Positions 1 through 12,701 of a stretch of 64,000 bases of DNA are shown here, piece after piece. The translations under genes and the position numbers were made by a program. Below the pieces are notes generated by a model, which had not been told where the DNA came from, did not search any database, and saw only the letters and a list, made by a program, of their open reading frames with translations. The stretch's first letter is position 1; the number at the start of each line of letters is the position of its first letter. The DNA lies in contig NC_083387.1 of assembly GCF_031755915.1 (NCBI RefSeq), forward strand, positions 11,677,001 to 11,741,000, read 5' to 3'. The DNA comes from Ziziphus jujuba (Eukaryota > Streptophyta > Magnoliopsida > Rosales > Rhamnaceae).

Positions 1-1785
1 ATCATCAAAAATACGCATTTCTTTTCTTTTGAACAAAAGGAGATGCCAACTCCTTCCAAATACTTATCTTACTCTTAACTTGAAATTAGTCAACCACCAA
101 CACTCAAACCAAACTGGCGGGCCTAGGCGTTGCCAGTAGATTACAAAGAGAAAAAACAAATTAAATGATATATCAATAATGAGAAAAGGGGTTACAAACA
201 TGGTTATACTAGTTTATCTATGCATATTATATATATTTATACATTACAATTGATCTCAATCACATGAAGCATAAAAGATCCATCTAATACATTAAGAAAC
301 ATGCCAATAGCACTCTAAACAATTCATATAAACAAAAAGAAAGCCTCAACCCAGATGCTAATATCCATAAAAAAGAAAACCTAGGAATCCTAACGCCCAA
401 AATTATAATCCAAACTTCCATGCATATCAACAAAATTCTGTAACCTAGTCTCTCAAATAAATAACATGCTAAAAGTTTCATTAACTACCTAATTCACATT
501 ATTCTTTTCTCCTATAACTTTTTCAGCCTATCATATAAAATTTAAGAAACAGTGTCAAGGGAATTACATGCCACATCCAAAACTAAATTGAAGAAAATCC
601 AAAATTAAGTTGGAGAACTTGTATAACAATCAATAATAATTAGAAGCTAGAACTTGGGTTATTCAAAGCAACAAATCACCTAAAATGAGAAGGAGAACAT
701 CTTAGATCAGTCTCATGATAATGCTGATTCAATGTAATTAAACATGCTAAGTTCTCCTGTTATGTTCAGTTAATCCTCATGCCTCCTCCTATACGAGTTG
801 GTAACTAATGTCTCTTCAATAAACTTTACCTATCTGGCAATCTCAAAGGACAGCTCACAGAGATCTAATTCTCATGATGACATACATGAATACTACAAAG
901 TGGTCAGTGTTTAAAATCAGTAACAATCACCATCAGTGGTAAGAGAATTATTAAGTAGTGTAATGGCCCACTGGCCTATCAAGCCTCTCCCAAAAGTGCC
1001 AGCCAAGTTAACTTTTGGGGTTGTTAGCTGACTTATATACTACACTAGGGTGTAATCAATGGTCAATTTGGGACCCTTCTACCTTGGACTACTCCCAAAA
1101 CCAGGGCTTTAGAAATGGACTAGAAAATTAAGAAGATAAAAAACACTTACAGAATTATTCGGTTCAACTCATTTTCTTGTGCAAGTTTAGTAATGATATG
1201 TCAAAGTCTTTTTCAAAAACTAAGACATGATCAGAGACTTAAAGAAATTTTAAATGGTATGAGAACTGAAATTTAAGATAGAATCCTCTTGCCTAAATAA
1301 AGCACAACTTTATCATAGAAACTTTATTTCATATACCATATAAATTTTGCAACAGAGTTGCCAAAATTTCACTAACAAAATATGGAATCTATCATTTTGC
1401 ACTATCTTCTCATACTAAATAAAATTACTCATGATTACTCTATAGTTTGACAATGCTACACTGAAATATCTAAAATATACCTAAATAAACAAGAAAAGGA
1501 TATATGAATAATGAACGTCAAAACAATGGTGCCTAAATGATCAGATTGAAAGAATGTCCAAAGGGACCTAAGACCACATTAAAATAAATGTTGATAACGA
1601 AGTGAACCATCCCCCAGTATAGAAAAAATTCAAAATAACACAGTAACAAATCTCTGCTTTTAAGACATAAAGGGCATTTTACTACTAAGGAAATAATTTC
1701 GGTTCAGTTTCCTGGAAAGACAGCATTATCAGATTTAAAGTGCAATTAGAAATGGACATATTAAGATGACGCTTCATCTTGATAT
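1..1785. other. Intergenic or 3' flank, no gene recognised
   Basis: AT-rich DNA downstream of the DnaJ-like gene. No ORF here has recognisable domains or plausible splice partners. A short hairpin of CCAAAAGT and ACTTTTGG arms lies around 989-1018. A further 3' exon of the DnaJ-like gene could lie here, because its second exon contains a usable donor at 1847, but I found no matching exon. Confidence 0.5.
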
Positions 1786-2847
1786 TTAGGTGTCCACTGT
1801 CTGGTAATGGTCATACTGGTGAAGATAAGGAAGAGTAAGAAGAATACCAATTCCAAGGCAAGGAATGCATTTGCAGACAATCTCCTTTCCCCTTTTGTTA
1901 TAATAACTGACAAATCCTGACCCTTGGCAACTTCGACATTTTCCGGTCCATTCATAAACCACTTCCTTACAATCCTACAGTTTGAAAGACAAAACAAAAA
2001 GCAAAAACTCAGTTCTATTTTTCTCTTTTCGTTATTAGGAAAGTGTAAAACTCAATTTTAATTTTGGTTTGACCAATGTGCTACTTTATGATCAAGTTCA
2101 AAAAGAAAAAGAACATTTCTGAATCAATGCTTGTGCAACTTTATCATCAAGTTCCAAAGAAAAAGAACATTTCTGAATCAATGCTTTTGCTTCTTATGCT
2201 ACAGGAGATATGAATTGTTAGTTCTCTACAGGACGAAAACAATACAATATGAGCAAAAGTAGAATGATTTTTCATCTAGCACCAGCAGTTTCTACAATCC
2301 AATGTCCACAATTACCAGAAATTCCATCTTAACTTGCTAGTTAACTTTACTTGAGAAACTAAAGAAAAAAAAAATGAAACAGAAATAAATAAATAAAAAG
2401 TTCGGTTATAATTGAAGAAAGAAATATGACCTCAACTTGGGGATCGCATCGGAGACGGCGGTCAATCTCGTCGGGCGAGGCCGGAGAAGTATCGGGATAG
2501 GTCATAGGAAGAGGAAGAGCGTCGTTATCATCGGCCAAATAGCTCTCACCATTACGCGACCACTTCTTCTCCTTGGCATTCACCTTCATTCCACCACCAT
2601 TATCTCCGCGTCTCGCCGCGCCGTCCAATACGGCAGCTCCTTCGGAATCGGAACCAATTCGGATGCCGCCTGCGGAGGCCACATCAGTGGCAAATGGATA
2701 TTGGAACCACCGCGGGAATCTCAATCCCAACGGAATGTTGCCGGAAGAAGCGCGGCAACGGAAGGTCACCGGAAGCCGGAATGGCGGTGGGGGAGAGAAA
2801 TTGGGTTTGTACGAGAAGAACAGAGAGCTAGGGTTCGAAGCAAACAT
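1786..2847 (-). CDS. Plastid-type DnaJ-like cysteine-rich zinc-domain protein
   Basis: The model has two exons: 2847-2431 (139 codons, ending at a GT donor at 2430) and 1974-1786 (after CTGTAG, ending TAA), giving 201 aa. The N-terminus is Ser/Pro/Phe-rich with few acidic residues, like a chloroplast transit peptide. The end of exon 1 and exon 2 together make a conserved block. It starts [13 protein letters not shown], followed by C152-RS-C155-QGSG and C175-IP-C178-LGIG, two copies of the CxxCxGxG zinc-binding motif of the DnaJ cysteine-rich domain. There is no J-domain. Plant proteins of this kind are small plastid redox or chaperone-like factors (for example the At2g24860 type, from memory); the exact role is unknown. 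After the second motif the frame runs only about 19 residues, and a good donor (ATTG|GTATTC at 1847) could instead lead to another exon, so the C-terminus is uncertain. Confidence 0.72.
2083..2194. repeat. Tandem duplication in the DnaJ-like gene intron
   Basis: Two near-identical copies with a period of about 54-56 bp. Both carry an ACTTTAT(G/C)ATCAAGTTC start and the core GAACATTTCTGAATCAATGC. They lie inside the 1975-2430 intron. Confidence 0.85.
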
Positions 2848-2874
2848 TCGGCGAAATGAAGGACTATGAAAATG

Positions 2875-2905
<31 letters not shown>

Positions 2906-3879
2906 ATATAGTTGCAGGGAAAAAAAGAAAAAAAAAAAAAAAACTGTAAGAATTGGTCGGAGGAAGAGGGTTGAAGAAGAGAGAGGAAGAGAAAGAAAAC
3001 GGAAATGTATTTGTTTATTTATTTTTATATATATAGATTGCGGCTGGTCACAGTGGACATCGCTGTTTGGTGATGTGGTTCTTGTCAAAACCTCAAATCC
3101 TCAAAGCCTTACTTTTGGTGTTCCACGAACCACCTCCACGATTGGGCTTTTTTTTTTTTTTTTGGGAATAACACAGCACTAATTCAATCCTCCAAACAAC
3201 AAAATAATAAAATCCAGCTAAGAAATAGATCAAATTTTTTTTTGTTCTTTTTTTAATTGAAATCTATAATTTGTAGATTGCACATGAATAAATAACCTTT
3301 TTCTTTTTTTTTGGCCCCTAAAATAAAAATGACACTTACCAGGCATGGGAAATGATAATTAATATTCTAATTATCTCATCTTATGGGGATTGTAAAATGT
3401 TAGTTCAAATGCCACTCTCTTAGTCATGATAAGTATTATGGTATTAAAAATAAAAAAATACAATGTTAGAGAAGAAAATAGGCACAGAAAACACTCGGAT
3501 CTTCCTAAACTAAACTAGTATCAAAATGGGGTTCATAGATATCTCTATGCAATCTTCTCTCCAAGCCATCCATTTCTGTTAAAAAAATTTCTATTCTAGG
3601 CTTGAACACCTTCTTTTACATCCTAACAGAAAGAGAGGTACACATGGGGTTTCTTTCTCATCCTTTCATGAGCTTTAGCTTGTTCTACATCCTACAAATA
3701 TGAAATATAAATTGTCATCAGTTTGTAATCAAGTTCATGGAATAAATGGAGAAAACTACTAATGCATTCTCAGCAGAAGAAAATTTTTAGTAGGAGACAT
3801 AAGGATCGGCTTGGAAAGAATCAATTTATATATAGGTGTGTCCAACAAAACTAGAAAGTAATTAAGATGGATGATGTTT
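2848..3879. other. Intergenic between two minus-strand genes
   Basis: This is the upstream flank of the DnaJ-like gene and the 3' flank of the malectin-like gene. It contains an (AT)n microsatellite at about 2872-2910, a poly-A run at 2929-2942 and a CT/GA-rich leader. ORFs here are low-complexity translations. No gene is visible. Confidence 0.6.
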
Positions 3880-4886
3880 TTACTGAATGCTTAAGCCTTT
3901 TTTGTTTTCTAGCTCGCTAGGAATATGACCATTGAGCTTGTTATCTTGGAGGAATCTGTTAATTAAGTACAAGACAGCAAAATATTTGTTAGCTGTGTGT
4001 TGTAAAGTTTTGAAAAATAATAATGTTTAATTAGTAAGTAAACTCACATTTCTCGGATTTCTGGAAGTTGGCCTAGTGATTGAGGAACCTTTCCTTCAAA
4101 TTGATTATCCTCCAAATGCCTTCATTAGATTAACCAAAAAAACAAAAAATTTCTAAGTTTTTTAGCTAAAGGAAAAGCCAACAATAAACAAATAGTGACC
4201 CAAAAAAAAACAAAAAAAAAAATTGTAAGGAAGAATTATTGACTTTCATTATCAACATACAAAGTCTGTAGCTCCTTCAATGATCCTAATTCAGGAATGT
4301 TGCCTGAGAGTTTGTTCCCACCAAGCCAACTATGTTGCACATAATTTCGATTAATATACATATATATATACCATTTGTCAAATAATAATAATACCAGGAA
4401 GAAACTAATCTGATAGCATAGATAGCAATGGCACAATAATTACTCACAGATGGTTGAGTGCAGTTAAATTGGCTACATCAGGAGGTAGCAACCCAGGCAT
4501 CCTCATGCCAGTTAAGTTTCTTCACATAAAATAGGAAAAACATTAAGACACCCAAATTTTGATCTAAGTTGCATATTATTAAAAAAAAAAAAAATCATTA
4601 ATAACCTAAGAATAATTTATAATTAATTGTCATATAAATTATTGACAATGAATACTTGGTCTGCTACAATCTAGAAAAATGAACTTACACAGCAACAACT
4701 CGAATATGTTCCCCATAAGAACATGTAACCCCAGTCCATGAATTCTCTTTAGGCAAGCACGGATCACCGCTCCAATCTGGCGGTGGGCTGTTAAACTTTC
4801 TTGCCAACTCTTCCATTGCAGCCACTGCAAAACACCAAAAGCAAAACTACTGGTTTAAATCAGGCAACTTAGCAAGAGGGACAAAC

Positions 4887-4922
<36 letters not shown>

Positions 4923-5432
4923 CCGTAAAATAGCAATAGCAGTGGAAAGTTACCATCTCTGGTGAGTGTTTTTCCACCAAGAGGTATAATCTGAAAGATC
5001 TCACCGGCATTGATCACTGGTCCAACTGGTATCGCACTTGCAGGAGTTAGGACTATTTCATTCTGCCCAGACAGAGGCCATTGATTTGAATATACTGTGA
5101 CTCCATTGGTTGTAACATTTAGATCAAGGAAGAAATTCTTCCCATTAAGAAAAACATCAAACACTCTCCAACTATACGGGCTTGGACTCCGGTTGTCCTG
5201 GAAATAGAGTGAAATATAGTACATGGCACTTGGGAGAGACGTGGGAGGCCATTCTATTTTCAGTGTCTTTCCCCTGCTCGTTGTGATTGCATTGTGGAAT
5301 GCCTTTGCTGGTGGAACATTCCAAAAGTCTGATGGAGTTATATTGGAATGGCTTTCGACAACCGGGTTCGAGTCCTTAAATGGATGCCACATTCTGTTGT
5401 ATTTGTCATCTGGAAAGCTGTATGTTCATTTG

Positions 5433-5465
<33 letters not shown>

Positions 5466-6201
5466 ATCCAACATATTAGAGTTTCTTAGGAAAAGAGAAA
5501 AACTAATTCGTACCCTTTAGACATCTTAATAAAATCCCACAAGCTATCAAATTAATAATTAACAAAGAAAAAGGAGGAAACTGGAAAGAAAAATGATATT
5601 AAAACAGAGGTGGTGAAGTTTGGCATTTACGTAATAGAATCACCATCATCACCAAAGGTGCTTCTTGCCACAGTAACAAGAGCATATTTACTAAAATCTG
5701 TGGAGTTATACAATGAATCATCCATGTACTCCAACTCTAAAGCCGATATAAAAGGGCTGGACTTTGTATCTTCGTTCCTAGCGAGGCACAAACTGAGTGT
5801 TTTCCCCAAAGCCATAACCATAACCTCATAATAGGAGCCGAGTCCATTGGCATAGTCTTCGGTGGTATTGACGACGCCCCATTTAGTCCCTTCCACAATC
5901 TGATCGAACACCGGCGGCTCTTGTCCTCCGTCGAAACCTCCATAGTAGTACGTCGTCCTCACGAGGTATTTCCCTCCTTTGATCACAGGGATCACATAGC
6001 AATATTTACGTGCAGAATCGTTGGGGAAATACCGCAATGTGGATAAAATGGACACAAGGTTTGGCGTTTTCAAGGATGTAATGTTTCCTACATTTATGAA
6101 TCCCTCATCGGTTGTGAATTTCAGGTCTCCTATACTTGAACCGTTTTTTTCACCAGCACCACAGTCTAGGAGATAACCTGCATGAAATGCACCTATTTGC
6201 C

Positions 6202-6241
<40 letters not shown>

Positions 6242-6595
6242 CATGTATTTCATATAAGGATACAACATGTGAATATTTGAAATTGGGTAAGATTGATTAG
6301 AAATTAAAAGTAAATGAAAAATCAAATTTTCCCATCAAGCAAAACAACCAAACAAAATCAAATAGGATATATAAGAAAATTAATGAATTATTATAATTTT
6401 TTGTTTTCTTTCTTGGAAAAATGTGAATTGAGGAAATCTGAATGTTAATAGATGATGATTATGACAAGGAAATGTAAAAGAGAATGATAAATTTGTGTTA
6501 ATTGTATTGGTGTTGGGGGCACCTCTAGGATCAGCTTGAGAATGAACAAAGAAAGGGATGTTGACGACCCATAAGAGGAAGATGATGAGGGACAT
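3880..6595 (-). CDS. Secreted malectin-like/LRR protein without kinase
   Basis: Eight exons close in frame to 502 aa: 6595-6523, 6177-5631, 5417-4954, 4824-4689, 4519-4448, 4329-4261, 4119-4048 and 3955-3880 (TAA). The first ~20 residues are a hydrophobic signal peptide ending VHSQA. Residues ~25-361 form a malectin-like (di-glucose-binding) domain, with YLLDCGAG at its start and ALGKTLSLCLARN and WRVFDVFLNG further on. A linker with WSGDPCLP and SWTGVTC, typical ahead of these LRRs, begins near residue 377. It is followed by about four plant LRRs, most of them on phase-2 exons of 72 or 69 nt. The protein ends at KKGLSIQ with no membrane helix or kinase, so it is not a truncated receptor kinase by frameshift; length and layout match kinase-less plant relatives (At3g05990 type, ~517 aa, from memory). 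Likely apoplastic. Ligand unknown. Confidence 0.9.
4888..4917. repeat. Poly-A tract in intron
   Basis: About 29 consecutive A on the plus strand lie in the intron between exons 3 and 4 of the malectin-like gene. On the coding strand this is poly-T close to the 4824 acceptor. Confidence 0.9.
6205..6233. repeat. (AT)n microsatellite in first intron of malectin-like gene
   Basis: About 14 uninterrupted AT units inside the 6178-6522 intron. Confidence 0.95.
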
Positions 6596-7273
6596 ATTAC
6601 CAGAAAGAGTTGGAATTGAAAAGTAGTTTTTTTAGTTTTTTCTTTTTTTTTTTTTTTTTTTAAGAGAGAGAAATGGTGGAAGGGGAATGAATAGGGCAGA
6701 GCATTGTTGGGGTTTTAGAAGGGTTTGACACGTGATCAAGGGCTGAATTTCCATATAGAAATAGAATTGAGAACCAGTGGACATTCTTTGACTTGGTCAA
6801 AAAAAAAAAAAAAAGACTAATTTTCCTTTTACAGATTGGAAAAATACATAAAATATTTATGTTGTTTTTATCAAAAGCAAAAATATTAATAATTTTTTAT
6901 TGGATGACATTGGACTTCTTCTGTTGCCCAATTAATGCACTGTTACATGTAATTCACAGTATATTTCATGACAAACAATCAAATATTATAAATTGTCTGA
7001 TTAAGACTAATAAAATACTTTCCATGGATATATATATATATATATATATATAGTCTTTGCTTACTTGGCAAATTAATTTCGATATTTTGATTTTGTAGCA
7101 ACTCTGCTTTTTATTTTGACAATTACAATTGAAAATATCTGCATAATCTTTGATTTTGTACTCTTTTTTTTTTTTTTAATTCTATATTTTTTCTAAGTTA
7201 CCATTTGTGATTTTGTATGATGACACCTTAAGGATTTGTGAAAAAAATAAATAAGTAAAGAAACAAATCAACA

Positions 7274-7304
<31 letters not shown>

Positions 7305-9354
7305 TTTCATTTTGCAATAACAAACAAATCAACAAATTACTTTGTAATTAGGGCGTTGGGATAATGAAGCATCATGTAACGTATATCTAACTTATAATAA
7401 AATATTGTTGCAATAATCAGTGGCGGACTCAGAAATTTTTTGTAAGAGGCACCATTACATAGTCAAGCATTGATTATTTTTTAATATGTAGTTTGAAGAA
7501 ATAATAACATAGAAAAAAAAATTGTAACAAATTTAGTTAATTAGAGTATTCAGGAAAATAATATTTTTTTAAGGAAAAGAAAAATATGATTTAGAGCTAG
7601 GCTAACAAATCCCTTTTATCAATGTATGTTAGAACATGATCCTTTGATGATCATGAAATAAATATTTTATTTATAAGTATTTCTCCATAGTTATTCTGAA
7701 TTTAAGATATATTTAACTATATAAAACTAATGGCAAAAGTAAAGCAAGAAAAACGAAAAACAATAAATAAAATTTTCATAATAAAATCAAAAGTTTACAT
7801 AAATTTCTATATAGAACCAAAAGGTAATTAAATAGATATTATCTTTTTTAAAAGAAAATATTTCTAATTTTAATTATAAATTTATTTTTCTATTAAGTAG
7901 AAATTAAATAAATATAATATAACAAAGAAATTGCTATTAACTATTACAAGAATAAAATCTAAAAGTATAACAAAATATAAGTGTATAAGAGACAGGGCAC
8001 AACAATGCGAAAAAGGATAAATTAGTAAAATAGGTAAACAAAATTTTTAAAAAAATATAAAGGATTAAAATTTGAGGGTGGCCACGGATTCTACTTGGGT
8101 TGGCAATAATAAAATATGTCCCTTTAAAGATAATTTAGTGTCTTTATTTAAAAAATATAATATAATGGCTAAACTATAATTTTATAATGATTCTGGATTT
8201 AAAATTTCCATTCCAATAACATATATAAATAATAATATAATATAAAAATATTGAAAAGATCATAAATGCTTAGTACAACTACAGTAAGGCCATGTAGAAG
8301 TTTACCAAATAAAGTATGGCTTGAAAATTCATTTATGGATTTATAAAATAATATAAAGTATATGCACACCTATAACCATTTGACTATGAAAATCAACTTA
8401 TTATCAAGTTTCTTATTTTTTTTATTTTTTTTTTGGGTAACTCAACATATGATTAAGTTTTTAAAATACAAACTATGACCAAAAAAAAGAAAAAAAATTT
8501 GAATACATTCCCCAAAAAAGAAATAAGTCATGTATTGAATTTTTAACTAATGAGGAGAAATGGATAGGCAAAAATTAATTAAATTTGTAAAAAATAATGT
8601 AAATAATATAAGATGTATAAAAACATAAGTAAAAAATATTAAATTTAAAATTTAATGAATTTAAAATGAGTTATAATTTTTAAAAAATTTAATCAATTAT
8701 TATAGAATTTTATAAACTTTATAAAAAATTTATAAAAATCCAACAACATTTTAATTTATATTTATAATTTTTTTCATAATTTTAATTTTAAAAATATTTT
8801 AAATTTATTAAAACTCATCATTTTTTAAAACTTTTTTACATATTTGTATATTTTAAAATTTTTTAATAAAATTTTAATAGATTTTAATAGATTTTATAAA
8901 ATTTATTAAAATTTAAATTGAATATAATCAAACTTTTATAAATTTTTTAAAAATTTAAATTAAACCTTTAAACTTTTAAATATTTTTAAAATTTGTTCAC
9001 TTTTAAATTAATACACACAAAAAATTTTGTAAGGGTAAATAAAATATTTTCTCAGAAAAAAAAAAGATAAAAATAAAATAAAATAATATGGGGCGTAATC
9101 GGACGGCCGACAGTCCATTCCATGCTGCTGAAGAGTCAGTTGGAAAACATCGTTAAAACAAGCAGCAACAGAAACAATACAGCAGCAACACTGAATACTT
9201 TCTCTAAAATTCTAGCTTTTCCTACCTTGTTAATTCCTCTTCCACCAACTTGGTCCAAAGTTCAAAAATGTTTTGGTTCTGAAAGAAACGGAGTTTGGAA
9301 CCGAATAATTGATAAGTAAACAGCAAAATCTGAGAACTTGAAGAAGCAGGAATA
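6596..9354. other. AT-rich intergenic between divergent genes
   Basis: Shared upstream region of the malectin-like gene (-) and the KEOPS gene (+). It contains (TA)n at about 7028-7052 and 7274-7296. From about 7400 to 9090 the DNA is extremely AT-rich without coding structure. The string AGTGGCGGACTCAGAAATTTT at about 7421 resembles ends of degenerate plant transposons. Repeated TTTTAATAGATTTTATAAAAT-like words near 8870-8960 suggest old non-autonomous elements. GC rises again from 9090 just before the KEOPS gene. Confidence 0.55.
6729..6734. promoter_or_regulatory. G-box upstream of malectin-like gene
   Basis: CACGTG lies in TTTGACACGTGATCA, about 134 bp upstream of the start codon. It is a palindromic bZIP/bHLH core. 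Function is inferred only from position. Confidence 0.45.
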
Positions 9355-11855
9355 ATGAAGGTTTTCGAGGTCAATGGAAGCACTCTTGCTCTTTCCCTCT
9401 TCACCGATGTCTCCAACTCCAAGTAATCTCTCTTTGCCCTAATTTTCTGTTTTGGTTCTCAGGAATGAAATTAGAAGAACCCAATAATGGAGAAACATAC
9501 TATATCGGAGAACAAATGAAAAAGTTCAATTATTTAACCTTTTTGAACATTATTTGGATTAGAATTTCTCTCTAGGTCTCTTTTTTTTTTTTTTTTTTTT
9601 TTGTGCTTGTTTTTCCCGCTATTTTTTCTTTGCCATTAAGGAGGTTAGGCGTCAATTCTTTGTGTTTATGAGTATTTTGGATATTTTCATTTGTGAAATA
9701 AAAACTTGAATTTTATTCCTTATCTATTTTTCCCCTTCCATGATTTTTGCACTTGTAAGTATAATGAAATAATATGGATTTCTTGTATTAATAAAAAAAA
9801 AAAAAAAAAAAAGGCTGTCTAAAGATTGTGTTTTGGTAATGTATTCTGAGAGAGCTTAGAATGAGCGATGTTGGGGTTTAAGTTTGTACTGGTCTCTTAC
9901 AAGATTAGGCACATTTTAGATGAAAAAGTTGGAGAACTGGAACTTTGTAGGGTGGACCTTTCGTGGAAGTAAGAGGGGCTTTTGACAATGTATTGGGTGC
10001 TTTGCAAGGAAGAAAGGCGAACAGATGAAGAAACTTTGAAAATGTACTTATTATCAATTCTCAGCTTAGAATTTTACTCTGGGCCCGTTATAACTGTTGA
10101 TAATATATGAAAAATAAGTGAAATAAAGTTAGATCTATGGTCCATGGCCAAAATAACCATCTCAGGGTTTTTGGTCCTCATTTTCTAAAACTACAAAAGC
10201 CCTGAAACCTGTTTTTCTCAGTTATTTCTAGGCACCAACCAATTTTGAAATATAAAGTCCAAAACTGAGTAATGTGGCCAAGAGTGATTCAGCTCTATAT
10301 TGGCAATTGTAGTAAGTTCTTTGACAGTAAAATGAAGAACATAGTTCTTTTATCAAATGTTAATAACATATTATTGTGATAGATGTTAGACTATTAAATG
10401 ATGTAGTCCTATTGCCCCATGTGGCTTTCTTTTGAGTTGTGATGATGTGGTCCCCTATTTGTCAATTTGAGATGTGGGTTTAGCTTCTAAAGGTTGTCAG
10501 ATATGGTTATTCCATATCTGAATTTTTTTTGCCTAACTGCTACTCAGTAGTATGAAAGCATATGTCAGATTTGCATATCAGGTGAGCAGTATCTGGTACC
10601 TGCTGGAAACTAGGTAACAATGATCTACTACCAAGTTAAAATATGACATTTCTCCCAAATGTACAAGTTGGAAACTAAACCATATGTAGATTCTGTAGCT
10701 TACTCTAGATATGGAAGGGATGGCTTTAGCCTCTCTAGTTAACCAAAGAAGCATGTTACGAAACTTTTAAACCATTTAAAGCAGAGTGCATCCACAAGGT
10801 TACCATAAAATATGATATACTCATTTCCAAGTGTATTACAAGTCTTGCGAACTGGGGGTTTAGCCTCTCTATGGTACTTTTTATTGGAAATTGTTCACTG
10901 TCTGTGAGAATGATACAAAGTGCTCGGAAACGTACAACATTACAAGCTTGTGATAGAATCAAAATGCCTAATAAACTCATTATCTTGCAGGGATCTTCTT
11001 GATTCCATGCAAACTGGAACGCTGGAACCAGAAGTTGCTTTTCTCAATGCTTCACTTGTAATCTCTTACATGCTTATCTTACCCTAAATATTCAATGTCA
11101 ACAATTTCAATGCCTTTTGTTGGGCTGCATTTTTGTCAGCTTTCTCCAATTTAACTTTTATACACTTTGGAACAGATCCCAGATGTTTTCCCTGTGCTAG
11201 CAGCTGCGCACAAGTCCCTTATAGCCAAGGCACGGGATTCTCTGACAACACGTACTCTTCATTCTGAGCTTGTTTACAATTACTCCGGATCTAAGCATGT
11301 AAAACTTTGGCCATTTAACTATCATCTATATGGTTTTGTTTCCTCTGGCTTGAAAATGGATAACCTTTGGCTTTTTGATGATAACTAGATCACAGAATCC
11401 TTAAAAAGATGTGGCATCTCGGAATGTTCAACTTATGTGCTTGCTGCTCGATTCAATGCTTCTCCTGAAGAGGTGAGATTACAGTGTTGTGAATAATGCA
11501 GCAAATCGATCCTTGTATTTTGCTTCACTGAGATTTTAAAATGTCAGCAATGTGATTTTAACAACATTTGGTGTTATTGTACCAGATGAAGGCTGTAGAG
11601 AAACTTATCAATGGGAAAGAGATTGACTTGGAGGAGTTGAGAGGAAGAGCAGACAATGCCCAAATACAAAAGGTTTGTGTCTTAAATCTATCAATATCTA
11701 TGTATGAGTTTTCATCCCATTAACATGCTGTTTTTAGCATTATTTACCAATGAGTTGTTATTTTGCAGCACTATAAGATATCTGGGCTGGAACTGGGAAT
11801 ATCGTCACTTGCCGATGCTATTACATGTCGGATTGCTGCCCGTGATGCCATGTGA
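9355..11855 (+). CDS. TPRKB: EKC/KEOPS complex subunit Cgi121/TPRKB
   Basis: Six exons close in frame to 171 aa: 9355-9422, 10991-11057, 11176-11298, 11389-11472, 11586-11672 and 11769-11855 (TGA). The protein starts MKVFEVNGSTLALSLFTDVS. Family-typical stretches follow: LEPEVAFLNASLI, then PVLAAAHKSLIAKARDSLTT, RTLHSELVYNYSGSKH, AARFNASPEEMKAVEKLI, and the C-terminal helix LGISSLADAITCRIAARDA. Cgi121/TPRKB binds the PRPK/Bud32 kinase within KEOPS, which together with Kae1/OSGEP makes the universal t6A37 modification of ANN-decoding tRNAs. Length is close to the usual ~170-175 aa, and all splice sites are GT-AG. The next gene starts 846 bp downstream on the same strand. I see no sign of decay. 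Confidence 0.95.
9577..9602. repeat. Poly-T tract in first intron of KEOPS gene
   Basis: An uninterrupted T run inside the 9423-10990 intron. A matching poly-A run lies at about 9792-9812. Confidence 0.85.
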
Positions 11856-12701
11856 GATGATAGAGTTGCTATCTGTTTATTTCCACATTTACTGTTAGAT
11901 TAGGTGTAGGTGTTTTGAAGATTAACTGTAGAATCTAAAATGTGAGTTATATATAGATTTCAATGGGAAGGAAAAATATTCCCTTTGGTCTGGCTCATTC
12001 TATTAGCTCCTGTGTTCGTGAAAATTTTATTTGGAAAGAAGGGATCGTATATGTATGCCATTTTTTCCTATTTTTTTTTATTATTTTGTTTTTTGGAGCA
12101 TGTCTGAGAAGGTAGTTTGCTAGAATTGTTCTTCTAGGAATTTAAACTCCGCAAAACAACTGGATACTCGGGTACAGACACGTTGTGTACCGGGGAAATT
12201 ACCGTGTGAAAGAGTGCGTATCCGGGTGGTTTTAAATAGCTAATCCTTTTTCTTGTCTACGAAGAAAGAGATGGGGTGCGAGACGTGCGGCATATCAACG
12301 CTAACTGGTTGTAGCCGGTAACATTCTCACTGAAATCATCAGACTCGATTATGAGTTCGAGAAAAATCTAAAATAAATAAATTTAATTTAAGTCTAAGCA
12401 AATTAGGCATGATAAATTAAATGATATATTATTACATTGAACAAAGAGAAAATTCTAAAGCTTATTATTTGAGATTAAGTATCTTATTCTTAAAAAAAAA
12501 AAAAAAAAAAAGGGAAACCGGCGGTAGCCGGTTAAGACTGTTCCTTTATAAAAGCGCTAACAAACTGTACCTCTCACATCGGATCAACCTCCAAAGCAAA
12601 ATATTCAAAAACATTTTGGCACTCTTCTCTCAGAAATCGTTGACACAATCTTTTTGTCTATCACTGTCTTTTTAGCTCTGAAAATTCAAAATCCACAAGC
12701 A
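11856..12701. other. Intergenic: KEOPS gene 3' flank and DEM promoter/leader
   Basis: The first half is the 3' flank of the KEOPS gene. A GC-richer patch at about 12150-12320 contains ACACGTTGTGTACC and GTGCGTATCCGGGTGG. A poly-A run lies at about 12492-12511, and the DEM core promoter follows. Confidence 0.55.
12547..12554 (+). promoter_or_regulatory. TATA box of DEM/CYPRO4 gene
   Basis: TATAAAAG, 148 bp before the ATG at 12702. This implies transcription starting near 12580 and a leader of about 120 nt. Confidence 0.6.

Noticed and set aside
1761..1997. Minus-strand 78-codon frame with a hydrophobic helix, resembling a small thylakoid protein
   Set aside because: It overlaps exon 2 of the DnaJ-like gene in another frame. 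The spliced frame gives two CxxCxGxG motifs and joins exon 1 in phase, which is far stronger evidence.
12654..12701. N-terminal extension of the DEM open frame upstream of 12702
   Set aside because: The extension begins at a TTG, not ATG. MGTSQS at 12702 is the first ATG and matches the family N-terminus.
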